The notes under the pieces: model-generated
The model's database searches: none
What the model was told of the DNA's origin: nothing
Seen by the model: only the letters and a program-made list of their open reading frames with translations
Position numbers and translations under genes: made by a program
Assembly: GCA_964389805.1 (NCBI GenBank)
Contig: CAYMFU010000200.1
Location: 1-39,291, forward strand
Source of the DNA: JAGTVG01 sp964389805
Lineage (GTDB): Bacteria > Bacteroidota > Bacteroidia > Cytophagales > Cyclobacteriaceae
Reading direction: 5' to 3'
DNA: 39,291 nt
Part shown: positions 26,559 to 35,363 of the stretch, in pieces
How the letters are laid out: each line of letters opens with the position of its first letter
Numbering within the stretch: position 1 is the stretch's first letter

Positions 26559-27710
26559 ATGAGTAGAAAGATAAAAATGGGTATGATTGGTGGTGGAAGA
26601 GGTGCTTTTATTGGAGCTGTTCATCGTATGGCTGCCGGAATTGATGGTCAGATTGAATTAATTGCCGGAGCTTTAGATGTAAATCCGGAAATTGCTATTC
26701 TCTCTGGCCAGGACTTGTTTCTTAATCCGGATCGTACCTACCGAACATACCAGGAAATGATCGAAGAAGAAAGTAAACTTCCTGAGGGGGAACGTATCGA
26801 TTTTGTTAGTATTGTAACCCCAAACCATGTTCATTTTGATCCTGCAAAATTGGCTCTTGAGAATGGGTTCCATGTAGTATGTGAGAAACCAATGACATAT
26901 TCTTATGAAGAATCTTTGGCCCTTGAAAAAATTGTTGAAGAATCAGGATTGGTATTTGCTCTTACACATACGTACACAGGCTATCCAATGATTAAGCAAG
27001 CCAGGGAAATGATCCAATCCGGGATTTTTGGTGCTATAAGGAAAGTGGTCGTTGAATATCCTCAGGGTTGGCTATCTACCCCTCTAGAAACTACTGGCCA
27101 GCAGCAGGCTTCATGGAGGACAGACCCTAAGCAGTCCGGTAGGGCAGGATCTGTTGGTGATATCGGAACCCATGCGGAAAATCTTGCTGAGACTATAACA
27201 GGATTAAAAATTGTCGAACTATGTGCAGATGTAACCACTTTTGTAGAAGGTCGTAGATTGGATGATGATGCAAATGTATTAATTCGTTTTAATAATGGCG
27301 CTAAGGGTGTGTTACATGTAAGCCAGGTAAGTGCAGGGGAAGAAAATCCAATAAATATTCGTGTATATGGTGAAAAGGGAAGCATCCAATGGCATCAACA
27401 CGATCCTAATACCATGTATGTAAAATGGTTAGATAAACCGATGGAAGTATATCGGACAGGTACCGGTTATATGGGTAACCTGGCCCAGGTAAATACCCGG
27501 ACACCCTCCGGTCACCCTGAAGGATATCTGGAAGCATTTGCTAATATTTACCGGAATTTTGCTAAGGTTGTTCAAGCAAAACTGGATGGGAAGGAACCTG
27601 ATCCGGAATATCTGGATTTCCCCACTGTACATGATGGTGTTCGTGGCATGCAATTTATAGATGCGGTAATCGAATCCGGGGAGAAAAATGCAGAGTGGAT
27701 AAAATTATAA
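26559..27710 (+). CDS. Gfo/Idh/MocA family NAD(P)-dependent oxidoreductase
   Basis: 383 residues. The Rossmann fold starts MGMIGGGRGAFIGA (dinucleotide loop about 9-19). TPNHVHFD (87-94) and CEKPMTYSYEE (108-118) are the classic EKP block with Lys110, and GDIGTHAENLAE (200-211) holds the catalytic His205. No signal peptide, so it is cytoplasmic. The family oxidises sugar hydroxyls, often at C3 to give 3-keto sugars. The next gene, 18 bases on, is a TIM-barrel isomerase, so they are co-transcribed. A 3-keto-sugar role is inferred from the DUF1080 gene and the second oxidoreductase nearby. The exact substrate cannot be read from sequence. Confidence 0.92.
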   Translation: MSRKIKMGMIGGGRGAFIGAVHRMAAGIDGQIELIAGALDVNPEIAILSGQDLFLNPDRTYRTYQEMIEEESKLPEGERIDFVSIVTPNHVHFDPAKLALENGFHVVCEKPMTYSYEESLALEKIVEESGLVFALTHTYTGYPMIKQAREMIQSGIFGAIRKVVVEYPQGWLSTPLETTGQQQASWRTDPKQSGRAGSVGDIGTHAENLAETITGLKIVELCADVTTFVEGRRLDDDANVLIRFNNGAKGVLHVSQVSAGEENPINIRVYGEKGSIQWHQHDPNTMYVKWLDKPMEVYRTGTGYMGNLAQVNTRTPSGHPEGYLEAFANIYRNFAKVVQAKLDGKEPDPEYLDFPTVHDGVRGMQFIDAVIESGEKNAEWIKL

Positions 27711-27728
27711 ACCTAAACATTAAATAAA

Positions 27729-28772
27729 ATGAAGGGACCAGGAATATATCTCGCTCAATTTATGGGAGATGATCGTCCATATAATAGCCTTGAGAACATT
27801 TGCAGGTACATGGCAGGACTCGGGTATCTTGGCGTTCAGTTGCCGGCCTGGGATGCAAGGTGTGTAGATCTTAAGAGGCTGGCTGAAAGTAAAGATTATG
27901 CTGATGAAGTAAAAGGTATCGTTGAAAGTACGGGCCTGGAAGTATCAGAACTTGGCACCCATTTACAGGGCCAGTTAGTAGCTGTACACCCGGCATACGA
28001 TGACATGTTTGATGGATTTGCCCCACCTGAATATCATAAAAATCCAAAAAAGCGAACAGCATGGGCTGTTGAACAAATGATATATGCAGCAGAAGCCAGT
28101 AAGAACCTGGGCCTCAATGCTGTTGTCACTTTTTCAGGAGCATTTTTATGGCCATATATGTATCCCTGGCCCCAGCGACCTCCTGGTTTGGTTGAAGCGG
28201 GTTTTAAGGAGCTGGCGAAAAGATGGGAACCGATACTTAATAAATTCGATGAGTGCGGTGTTGACCTCTGCTATGAGATCCATCCGGGAGAGGATCTCCA
28301 TGATGGTATAACTTTCGAAAGATTCCTTGAGGCAACAAATAAACATCCAAGGGTTAATATGTTATATGATCCAAGTCATTTTGTACTGCAACAACTGGAC
28401 TATATTCAGCATATTGATCTGTACCATGAATTCATAAAAATGTTCCATGTAAAGGATGCCGAATTCAATCCTACTGCTAAATCCGGTGTTTATGGTGGAT
28501 ACCAGGATTGGGTAGAACGCCCGGGCCGGTTCAGATCTCTTGGAGACGGGCAGGTGGACTTCAACGATATCTTCTCCAAGTTGGCTCAGTACGATTATGA
28601 TGGTTGGGCAGTGGTAGAATGGGAATGCTGCCTGAAAAATCCGGAAGATGGTGCAAGGGAAGGAGCCGAGTTCGTCAAGGATTACATGATCCAAAAGACG
28701 AAGAAAACATTCGACGATTTTGCTTCTGCAGGATCAGATGATGATTCCAATAAAAAGATTTTAGGCATTTGA
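27729..28772 (+). CDS. sugar phosphate isomerase/epimerase family TIM barrel (xylose-isomerase-like)
   Basis: 347 residues of AP-endonuclease-2/xylose-isomerase-like fold. Metal ligands appear in the right order: Glu183 in YEIHPGE, Asp214 and His217 in DPSHF, His240 in FHVKD, and Glu297 or Glu299 in VVEWE. The last 25 or so residues are a polar, Asp/Ser-rich tail. The fold supports metal-dependent sugar isomerisation, epimerisation or hydration. It sits 18 bases after the Gfo/Idh gene, the usual pair in keto-sugar catabolism, and is probably cytoplasmic. A weak hairpin follows. The reaction is not assignable. Confidence 0.9.
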   Translation: MKGPGIYLAQFMGDDRPYNSLENICRYMAGLGYLGVQLPAWDARCVDLKRLAESKDYADEVKGIVESTGLEVSELGTHLQGQLVAVHPAYDDMFDGFAPPEYHKNPKKRTAWAVEQMIYAAEASKNLGLNAVVTFSGAFLWPYMYPWPQRPPGLVEAGFKELAKRWEPILNKFDECGVDLCYEIHPGEDLHDGITFERFLEATNKHPRVNMLYDPSHFVLQQLDYIQHIDLYHEFIKMFHVKDAEFNPTAKSGVYGGYQDWVERPGRFRSLGDGQVDFNDIFSKLAQYDYDGWAVVEWECCLKNPEDGAREGAEFVKDYMIQKTKKTFDDFASAGSDDDSNKKILGI

Positions 28773-28779
28773 TTTTTAT

Positions 28780-28813
28780 AAAAGTACAATGATGTAGTTA
28801 CTTTTGTACCTTT
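28780..28813. terminator. hairpin between convergent genes
   Basis: AAAAGTACAA (28780-28789) pairs with TTGTACCTTT (28804-28813) with one mismatch, between the isomerase stop and the stop of the sorting-domain ORF. A-rich and T-rich flanks allow weak termination both ways. Confidence 0.5.
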
Positions 28814-28815
28814 AT

Positions 28816-29100
28816 TCAATTAACAATCAGCTTCTCAGATGAAGTACCGTATGGGGAGTGTAATTCCACGATATACATCCCACTTTCAAATCTTCTATTG
28901 AGGGATATCTTTTCACCGAGGGAGTTAGTTGGAATGGACTGTTGATGGATCAGGTCTCCAGTTATACTTCTGACCTCTATATAGGTGTTATTGTTTTCTC
29001 CTTTTAGTAGATTACGGTTAATAATAAGATTCACTTCCTGAGCCACTTCAGGATTGGGATATATTTTCATCAATGATCCTTCCTGCTTATATTGAACCAT
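28816..29100 (-). pseudogene. isolated type IX secretion C-terminal sorting domain (probable gene remnant)
   Basis: The 94 residues consist almost wholly of a T9SS type-A sorting domain: MKIYPNP at the start, ITGDLIHQQSIPTNSLGEKI in the middle, and FESGMYIVEL then SSEKLIVN at the end. A sorting domain is normally the tail of a large secreted protein, but here no cargo precedes it. In frame, only about 16 open codons lie upstream of the ATG at 29100 before a stop at 29149-29151. That short extension overlaps the 3' end of the DUF5916 gene in another frame. There is no signal peptide, so the piece could not reach the periplasm alone. It is most likely the tail of a deleted or replaced gene. A functional mini-protein is less likely. 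Confidence 0.6.
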
Positions 29101-29128
29101 TATGGGCTTAAATACTTCATTGGTACCA

Positions 29129-31327
29129 TCAAAAACGGAAGTTATAATTCACCTTTAACAGGGCTGAATTCTCAGATAGCAAAAACTCATCCCTGCTCGT
29201 TGCTGGCAAAACTAAAGAATTCCATACAAAATGAATTTCGTTACCAGGTTTCAGGATCCACTGGAATCGCGACTGCCAGCCCCAGCTTGCGGAAAGGTTG
29301 TCATATTGTACAAAATTTGTTAAGGTTATATCAGGACTGAAATAAATATCTCCTTTAATACGGTAGACATTAACTGTGAAACTGCCACGCGGAAGATCAA
29401 CCTTGTTATGCTCGAATTCCAATCCAACAAAAACTGGTATACCGATTTTCAGACCTGATTTTATTTCTATATCCATGCGTGTACCATCAAAAAAGTCTCC
29501 CCAGCTTATATCCGTAGAAACCCAGAACATTCTTCTTGGAGCAGTGCTCAGTTCTATGCCCTGACGCCAGAATGAATACGTACCCTCAGCAATCCATATC
29601 GAATCGCGAGGGAATATATGAAAATCTTCATACAGGTATTCATAGGTATTACTTAAGGAATATTCAGCAATTTCACCAGACAAAAATTCGATCTCTGCGA
29701 TTTTAAGAAAAATATCCCTTGTTTGAAGGGTATTTGCCATATCTGTTATATAGTCAATGATCCCCCCTGTATTTATCTTCATAATGCCCCATTTGTTTGG
29801 CCTTGGACCGAAAAACAAATTGGCATAAGACTCTCGAATACCTGGCCTTGGTACAAAACCCAAACCAGCTAGATAATTCTCACCTATCTGCTGGTATCCT
29901 ACTCTAAAATTCAGAAAATCATTGGGATAATTAACCTCTGTACCAAAGGAATACTCATCTTCATCATAGCCTTTTGTATTTGATTTTACGGCATAACCTG
30001 AGAACATCAGGTTCTTATCCCCCCTGAAAGTGGCTGTCCCGATTTTGAAATCTACACCTGCAAGCCAGTTGCTTTCCGGACCGGTTGCATTTCCTTTGGT
30101 ACCGATCATCCCAATATAGGATTGTTTGCCAATATTGTGGCTAACCCTGGCCACTGTAAAATTCTGGTAGGAAGAATCCGTTTTTTGTGTACTGTTTAAG
30201 GCCCCTATATTCCAGTTGCCAGCCTGTCCGATCATTTTTAGACCAACAACGATCGGGATTGGATTGCCGTTCTCGTCAAGGCCAATTCTCCGCGAAAAAT
30301 AGGGGATCATCTTTTGCCCGTACCTGTTTCTCGAATCAGTATTAAATCCGAAATTAAAGTAGTTTGCTCCATCCAGGAAAAAATCCCTCTTTTCAGGGAA
30401 AAATAGTGAGAACCTGGTCAGGTTGATCTGGCGGTCATCAGCCTCGGTTTGAGCAAAATCCGTATTTATGGTTAAAGCAGCATTAAGTCCACTAGAAATC
30501 TGATAAAAAGCATCTCCTCCTATATCCCATTTAAATGTATTTTCTTCCTCTGTTTTGCGCTCAACTCCTATTAATGCATAGGGTTGTATATCCAATCCAA
30601 AACCCTGAGACATTCCCTTCATCCCTTTCATCAATCCAGCGTCTGATACCTGAAAGCCATAAGTATTAAGATTTGCATCCGGCCAGTAAGACCTCTCCAG
30701 GTTGCGCTTGATATGGCGAATTAACTTTAGACCCCAAACATCTTTGTCAGGTCTGAAATTTAGTGTTTTAAAAGGAATGGCCATTTCAGCATCCCAACCA
30801 TGGTCATTAATTTTTGCTTTTCCCTCCCAGATGCCGTCCCATTGTTTATTGAAACCTGCACCATTATCACTAACAAGTGCATCTCCTATGGATCCTAAAG
30901 GCCCTATCTGAAACCAGAATGCGTTTCTACCATCAAGATATGTATCCAATATTACTTGCACCCGGTCGTCCTCACCTAGACTAATATCCCTTAGTAGTTC
31001 TTTCGCCGTAATTTTATCCGGATCATCAAGGCATTGAAATCCGATGTATAAGGTTTTTTCATCAAAGCAGATAAAAACTTTTGTAGGTTTAGTAATTGGG
31101 TCCCCATTATTTGGTTCTCTCTGGTAGAATTCATCAATATATGGAGCTGTTTTCCAGACTTGATCATTCATTACTCCATCAATTAAAGGAGGATCATCCA
31201 CTAAAAATACTTCTATACTTTTTTTAGAACTTGCTAATGTATCTTCAACTTGATCTAATTGGATCTGGCCTAAAGATAATTGCGAAGCAAAAGCTGTAAA
31301 CAGTAAACAAAAAAGTCCCCTTATCAC
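29129..31327 (-). CDS. DUF5916 outer-membrane protein, second copy
   Basis: 732 residues starting at a GTG (31327); the only nearby ATG is out of frame and stops at once. The signal peptide is RGLFCLLFTAFASQLSLGQ. A CBM9-like N-terminal domain (PPLIDGVMNDQVWKTAPYID, then VFICFDEKTLYIGFQCLDDP, then DDRVQVILDTYLDGRNAFWF) leads into a long DUF5916 barrel region ending NYNFRF, with a terminal Phe typical of outer-membrane barrels. It is divergent from the twin-arginine Gfo/Idh gene. The two copies differ widely in sequence, so they are not a recent duplication. Confidence 0.85.
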   Translation of the reverse strand: MIRGLFCLLFTAFASQLSLGQIQLDQVEDTLASSKKSIEVFLVDDPPLIDGVMNDQVWKTAPYIDEFYQREPNNGDPITKPTKVFICFDEKTLYIGFQCLDDPDKITAKELLRDISLGEDDRVQVILDTYLDGRNAFWFQIGPLGSIGDALVSDNGAGFNKQWDGIWEGKAKINDHGWDAEMAIPFKTLNFRPDKDVWGLKLIRHIKRNLERSYWPDANLNTYGFQVSDAGLMKGMKGMSQGFGLDIQPYALIGVERKTEEENTFKWDIGGDAFYQISSGLNAALTINTDFAQTEADDRQINLTRFSLFFPEKRDFFLDGANYFNFGFNTDSRNRYGQKMIPYFSRRIGLDENGNPIPIVVGLKMIGQAGNWNIGALNSTQKTDSSYQNFTVARVSHNIGKQSYIGMIGTKGNATGPESNWLAGVDFKIGTATFRGDKNLMFSGYAVKSNTKGYDEDEYSFGTEVNYPNDFLNFRVGYQQIGENYLAGLGFVPRPGIRESYANLFFGPRPNKWGIMKINTGGIIDYITDMANTLQTRDIFLKIAEIEFLSGEIAEYSLSNTYEYLYEDFHIFPRDSIWIAEGTYSFWRQGIELSTAPRRMFWVSTDISWGDFFDGTRMDIEIKSGLKIGIPVFVGLEFEHNKVDLPRGSFTVNVYRIKGDIYFSPDITLTNFVQYDNLSASWGWQSRFQWILKPGNEIHFVWNSLVLPATSRDEFLLSENSALLKVNYNFRF

Positions 31328-31626
31328 ATGTTTAAGTTAAAAAAGTACAAAATTTCTATCTCTTCGAAGTTAATTCTAAAATCTGTAGGAATTCTGATTG
31401 AAATTCCTTCATATACCAAATTTATAATAATGGCATTTCCATATACTATATTAAAACCTATCTATTCTTTTTATAATGATTTTTATCATGAAAAAATCTC
31501 AGTTAAATATAGTGGAAAGATAAATACCGAGATACAAATAAAAAATATGAATAATAAAAAGCTTTTGCTATATTTAATCGCTTACAAATAAGATGATAAT
31601 TAACTTTTTAAAATTAATATTAAGAC
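31328..31626. other. 299-base divergent intergenic region
   Basis: Lies between the GTG of the DUF5916 gene and the ATG of the Gfo/Idh gene. Very AT-rich. TAACTTTT at 31601-31608 is one base off the -7 consensus, facing the Gfo/Idh gene. An 87-codon frame here is AT-biased and without homology that I recognise. Confidence 0.4.
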
Positions 31627-32955
31627 ATGAACAATTCCAGAAGAAAATTTATCAATGATACGGGCAAAATAATCACTGGTGCTGGTTTGTTATCTTCCCT
31701 GTCTGCAGGGAGCGTGTTAGCAAAGAGCTGTGTTTCAGGTGCTAACAATAAAGTTGTTGTAGGACTAATTGGTTGTAAAGGGATGGGATTCTCCAATCTT
31801 CAAACATTTTTAAATCAAGAAGGTGTTGAATGTGCCGCTTTATGTGATGTTGATCAAAGTGTACTGGATCAAAGAACCGAAAATGTAGAAAAGAAAACAG
31901 GTAAGAAACCTGTACAATATCGGGATTATCGCAAGTTGATAGAAAATAAAGATATTGATGTGGTTATTATTGGAACACCGGATCACTGGCATTGCCTGCC
32001 AATGGTAGAAGCTTGTGAGGCAGGTAAAGATGTGTATTGCGAAAAGCCTCTTGCCAATTCAATAGAGGAATTAGATATAATGGTCAAGGCAGCCCGAAAG
32101 TATAATAGAGTTGTTCAAGTAGGACAATGGCAAAGAAGTGGACCGCATTGGCGGGATGCAATGGATTTTGTATTCTCCGGTAAGCTCGGAAATATTCGAA
32201 CGGTTAAGACATGGGCATATCAGGGCTGGATGAAACCTGTCCCTGTCCTGCCTGATGAGCCAGCTCCAGAAGGTGTGGATTATGATTTCTGGTTAGGACC
32301 GGCTGCGAAAAGACCGTTTAATAAAAATCGCTTTCATTTTAATTTCAGGTGGTTCTGGGATTATGCTGGCGGATTAATGACGGACTGGGGTGTTCATATA
32401 ATTGATTTTGGTTTATATGGTATGAAGGTAGAAGCACCCAATTCTGTAATGGCATCCGGAGGAAAATTTGCCTATCCCGATGATGCTTCAGAAACGCCGG
32501 ATACTTTACAGGCTATTTATGAATTCGATGGATTCACCATGATGTGGGAGCACGCCACAGGAATTGATGGTGGACCGTATAGCCGTACCCATGGAGTTGG
32601 ATTTATAGGGAATAATGGAACACTTGTAGTTGATAGAGGTGGTTGGGAAGTTATTCCGGAGAAAGAAAACAGGAAAGATAAGATGGAAAAAGTTCCTCTT
32701 CAGAAAGGTTCTGGGAAAGATCTTGATTTTCATGTGAAAAATTTCCTGGAATGCATTGAATCAAGAGAAAAACCAAATTGTGATGTAGCTATCGCAGCAA
32801 ATACAGCACGAGTTGCCCATATGGGAAATATTGCTTTCAAGACTGGCAGAAAGATCTATTGGGATAAGTCAAAATCTGAATTCGTGAATGATAATGAAGC
32901 AAACGAGTTAACAAAGGCAACCTATAGAAATCCATGGATTTTGCCAAAAGTATAA
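31627..32955 (+). CDS. Gfo/Idh/MocA oxidoreductase with twin-arginine signal
   Basis: 442 residues. The N-terminus MNNSRRKFINDTGKIITGAG has the SRRKF twin-arginine motif and a hydrophobic run to about residue 32, so the folded, cofactor-loaded enzyme is exported by Tat. The Rossmann fold begins VVVGLIGCKGMG. TPDHWH (117-122) and CEKPLANS (138-145) carry the catalytic Lys, and MTDWGVHIID (251-260) the His. Family members with Tat signals oxidise glycosides in the periplasm or act as GH109-like NAD-dependent glycosidases. Here oxidation of a sugar to a 3-keto form outside the cytoplasm is plausible. A perfect terminator follows. Confidence 0.92.
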   Translation: MNNSRRKFINDTGKIITGAGLLSSLSAGSVLAKSCVSGANNKVVVGLIGCKGMGFSNLQTFLNQEGVECAALCDVDQSVLDQRTENVEKKTGKKPVQYRDYRKLIENKDIDVVIIGTPDHWHCLPMVEACEAGKDVYCEKPLANSIEELDIMVKAARKYNRVVQVGQWQRSGPHWRDAMDFVFSGKLGNIRTVKTWAYQGWMKPVPVLPDEPAPEGVDYDFWLGPAAKRPFNKNRFHFNFRWFWDYAGGLMTDWGVHIIDFGLYGMKVEAPNSVMASGGKFAYPDDASETPDTLQAIYEFDGFTMMWEHATGIDGGPYSRTHGVGFIGNNGTLVVDRGGWEVIPEKENRKDKMEKVPLQKGSGKDLDFHVKNFLECIESREKPNCDVAIAANTARVAHMGNIAFKTGRKIYWDKSKSEFVNDNEANELTKATYRNPWILPKV

Positions 32956-32976
32956 GAAAACTGTAATAATACATCT

Positions 32977-33014
32977 GGACGAATAATAACAGACATATAT
33001 TATTCGTCCTTTTT
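32977..33014 (+). terminator. intrinsic terminator after the Tat oxidoreductase gene
   Basis: GGACGAATAATA (32977-32988) and TATTATTCGTCC (32998-33009) form a perfect 12-pair stem with a nine-base loop and five T (33010-33014). The permease starts only 16 bases later. Confidence 0.9.
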
Positions 33015-33030
33015 ATATACATAATATAGC

Positions 33031-34362
33031 TTGAGTCAAAACATCAATCTTCATAAGGTTGGATTAACAACAGCTTTTTCCATCGTCGTAGCTAATATGG
33101 TTGGGACTGGGATATTCACCAGTCTTGGATTCCAAATTGTGGATATTAAATCGGTGTTTGCCCTTCTCATGTTGTGGGTTGTTGGCGGATTAGTAGCCAT
33201 GAGTGGAGCTTTAAGTTATGGTGAGCTAGCCTCAAAACTTCCCAGGTCTGGAGGAGAATATCATTTCTTATCTAAAATTTACCATCCTTTGCTCGGATTC
33301 CTTGCCGGTTGGGTTTCTTTCTTAGTGGCTTTCTCTGCACCAACAGCCCTCGCTGCCATGGCCATGGCTAGTTATTCAAATGCATTCTTTGGATACGGAA
33401 ATGAAATTCTCTTTGCACTCGCTATTGTAATAATCTTATCACTTATTCATTCGTTTCAAATAAGGTTTGGAGGGCGTTTTCAACGCATTGTAACCTTTCT
33501 TAAAATTGCATTGATATTGTTTTTTATCATAGCTGGATTTTTTGTATCTGATCATCAGGACTTAAGTTTATTGCCTGTAAGAGGCGATTGGAACCAGGTC
33601 TTCTCAGGATCATTTGCCGTCTCCCTCATATATGTATCCTATGCTTTTTCAGGGTGGAATGCTTCAGTTTATATAACTGATGAAATTAGAAACCCGGCAC
33701 AAAATATTCCGAGGTCTTTAATCCTGGGAACCTCCATTGTAATAATATTATATTTTCTGCTGAACTATATTTTTCTGTTTACAACTCCTATGGAAGAAAT
33801 GGAAGGAAAGATCGAAATAGGATTTTTATCTGCAACATATATTTTTGGTGATTATGGCGGAAGGCTTATGGCCTTGTTAATTACCTTATTATTGATCTCC
33901 ACCGTGAGCGCCATGATATGGATAGGGCCGAGGGTGACTATGGTGATGGGTGAGGATTACCAAATCTTAAGGTTCTTGTCCAAGAAGAACAGGTTTAATG
34001 TTCCTGTAATTGCTATTTGGGTTCAGACAATAATTACCGTAGTCCTTATCGTATCCTCGACCTTTGACAAGGTTTTGGTCTATGCAGGTTTTATCATGAA
34101 CTTATTTACTTTGTTATCTGTTATCGGGTTGTTTATACTAAGGTTGAAACACCCGGAAATAAAGAGTAAGTATCGTGTAGCAGGATATCCTATTACACCT
34201 TTGATCTTTATTTTATTAAGTTTGTGGACCTTAACTTATCTTTTGATAGAAAGGCCCTTGGAATCAATTTTAGGTTTAGTGACTGTATTTGCCGGATTGA
34301 TTATTTATTATTTAAACAAGATATATATAAAACGAACAATGTTATATAATGAAGAAAAATGA
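33031..34362 (+). CDS. APC-superfamily amino-acid permease
   Basis: 443 residues with about 12 membrane segments. The first helix has the family motif VVANMVGTGIFTSLG (substrate-binding GxGIF-like stretch) and SYGELASKLPRSGGEYHFLS follows, typical of APC/LAT transporters. The start is a TTG: the frame is closed by a TAA at 33022-33024 and the next ATG falls inside the first helix. It would import amino acids or exchange them. It overlaps the methyltransferase gene by 14 bases (34349-34362). The upstream terminator ends just before it, so read-through or a promoter inside the terminator is needed. Confidence 0.9.
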   Translation: MSQNINLHKVGLTTAFSIVVANMVGTGIFTSLGFQIVDIKSVFALLMLWVVGGLVAMSGALSYGELASKLPRSGGEYHFLSKIYHPLLGFLAGWVSFLVAFSAPTALAAMAMASYSNAFFGYGNEILFALAIVIILSLIHSFQIRFGGRFQRIVTFLKIALILFFIIAGFFVSDHQDLSLLPVRGDWNQVFSGSFAVSLIYVSYAFSGWNASVYITDEIRNPAQNIPRSLILGTSIVIILYFLLNYIFLFTTPMEEMEGKIEIGFLSATYIFGDYGGRLMALLITLLLISTVSAMIWIGPRVTMVMGEDYQILRFLSKKNRFNVPVIAIWVQTIITVVLIVSSTFDKVLVYAGFIMNLFTLLSVIGLFILRLKHPEIKSKYRVAGYPITPLIFILLSLWTLTYLLIERPLESILGLVTVFAGLIIYYLNKIYIKRTMLYNEEK

Positions 34363-35041
34363 TCTGATTCACATATTAGCAATCCTTTTAGTATCTGGAT
34401 TATCCTTTACCTATTCATGGGCGCAGGATGAGGTGATACATGAAGAAAATGAAGCCAATCAATACATGCACAGAAATAGTATTGAGACATTGGTCAATGC
34501 TTTTGATTCTCCAGACCGGACTGAATGGCAGCAACCGGATAAAGTGATTGCCGTGTTTGGGGATGTGAACGAACAAAAAATTATGGATCTGGGTGCTGGC
34601 TCCGGATATTTTACCTTGCGATTGGCTGCCAAAGGTGCATATGTGATAGCTGCGGACGTAAATGACAATTTTCAGGAAGTAATTGAGGAAAAACTTGAAA
34701 ATGAAGACCTTAAAGAACTTTCAAAAAATATAGAACTTCGTAAGGTGGCATACGATGATCCAAACCTGGGGATTGAAGAAGTAGATGGGATATTGGTAGT
34801 TAATACCTGGCATCACATTGATAATCGACGCGCATATATGAAAAAGGCCATCAAAGGAGTTAAGGATGGCGGAAAGATCGTTATTGTAGATTTTAAACTT
34901 GGTGTGCGGGGTGGACCTCCTGACAGTCATCGGCTGGGACTAGCTGATGCTATGAGTGAAATTGAGAATTTAGACTTTAAGGAAATCCTTGTGGATACTT
35001 CTTTATTAGAAAGGCAATATGTAATAATTGGAATAAAGTAA
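34349..35041 (+). CDS. exported class I SAM-dependent methyltransferase
   Basis: 230 residues with an N-terminal signal peptide (hydrophobic 6-20, TYSWAQDE near the cleavage site), then a seven-strand methyltransferase fold. Motif I is DLGAGSGYFTLRLA (80-93). NTWHHID matches the post-motif II pattern and DGGKIVIVDFK motif III. SAM is not normally found in the periplasm, so export is odd; the protein may be membrane-tethered, or may have lost catalysis. Its start overlaps the permease gene by 14 bases, so the two are coupled. The methyl acceptor is unknown. Confidence 0.82.
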   Translation: MKKNDLIHILAILLVSGLSFTYSWAQDEVIHEENEANQYMHRNSIETLVNAFDSPDRTEWQQPDKVIAVFGDVNEQKIMDLGAGSGYFTLRLAAKGAYVIAADVNDNFQEVIEEKLENEDLKELSKNIELRKVAYDDPNLGIEEVDGILVVNTWHHIDNRRAYMKKAIKGVKDGGKIVIVDFKLGVRGGPPDSHRLGLADAMSEIENLDFKEILVDTSLLERQYVIIGIK

Positions 35042-35363
35042 TTGATCTGCTTTTTATAGCCTTTGTTTAGTTTCAGTCTATTATTTCTTACTGAACCTTC
35101 CTGCCTAGCACAAATCCCCCGTATCCGGAAATTTTGGTATAAACATACATTTGATCTTCACTTTGAACACATTGATCCAATAAATGTAAATCGCTAACAC
35201 GTATAAGCAATTATCTATTGTTGTTGTTTGCCTGATATTGATAATAAAACAGCTGGTTATAGGAATTCAGATTGATTTATTAAACTCAAAATCAAACCAT
35301 TGCCCATAATTCAATTTTATTATTGTTGGAAAATAGATACATTATTTAGACATTTGATCTGCT
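35042..35363. other. 322-base gap before the DUF819 gene
   Basis: Contains the putative gene remnant listed separately at 35088-35210 and an AT-rich stretch with no hairpin of note. ACATTTG at 35351-35357 is a poor -7 candidate for the DUF819 gene. Confidence 0.4.
35088..35210 (-). pseudogene. possible C-terminal gene remnant or very small protein
   Basis: On the minus strand, from a TTG at 35210 to a TAA at 35088, 40 codons read as plausible protein: it includes RVSDLHLLDQCVQ, MYVYTKISGYGGF and VLGRKVQ at the end. A stop lies two codons upstream (TAA), so no longer frame exists. The sequence looks more protein-like than its surroundings but is too short for homology by eye. It may be the tail of a decayed gene. 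Confidence 0.35.

Noticed and set aside
31328..31591. 87-codon plus-strand ORF in the divergent gap
   Set aside because: Composition is AT-driven (Ile, Lys, Tyr), there is no motif, and it occupies the only promoter space for two genes.
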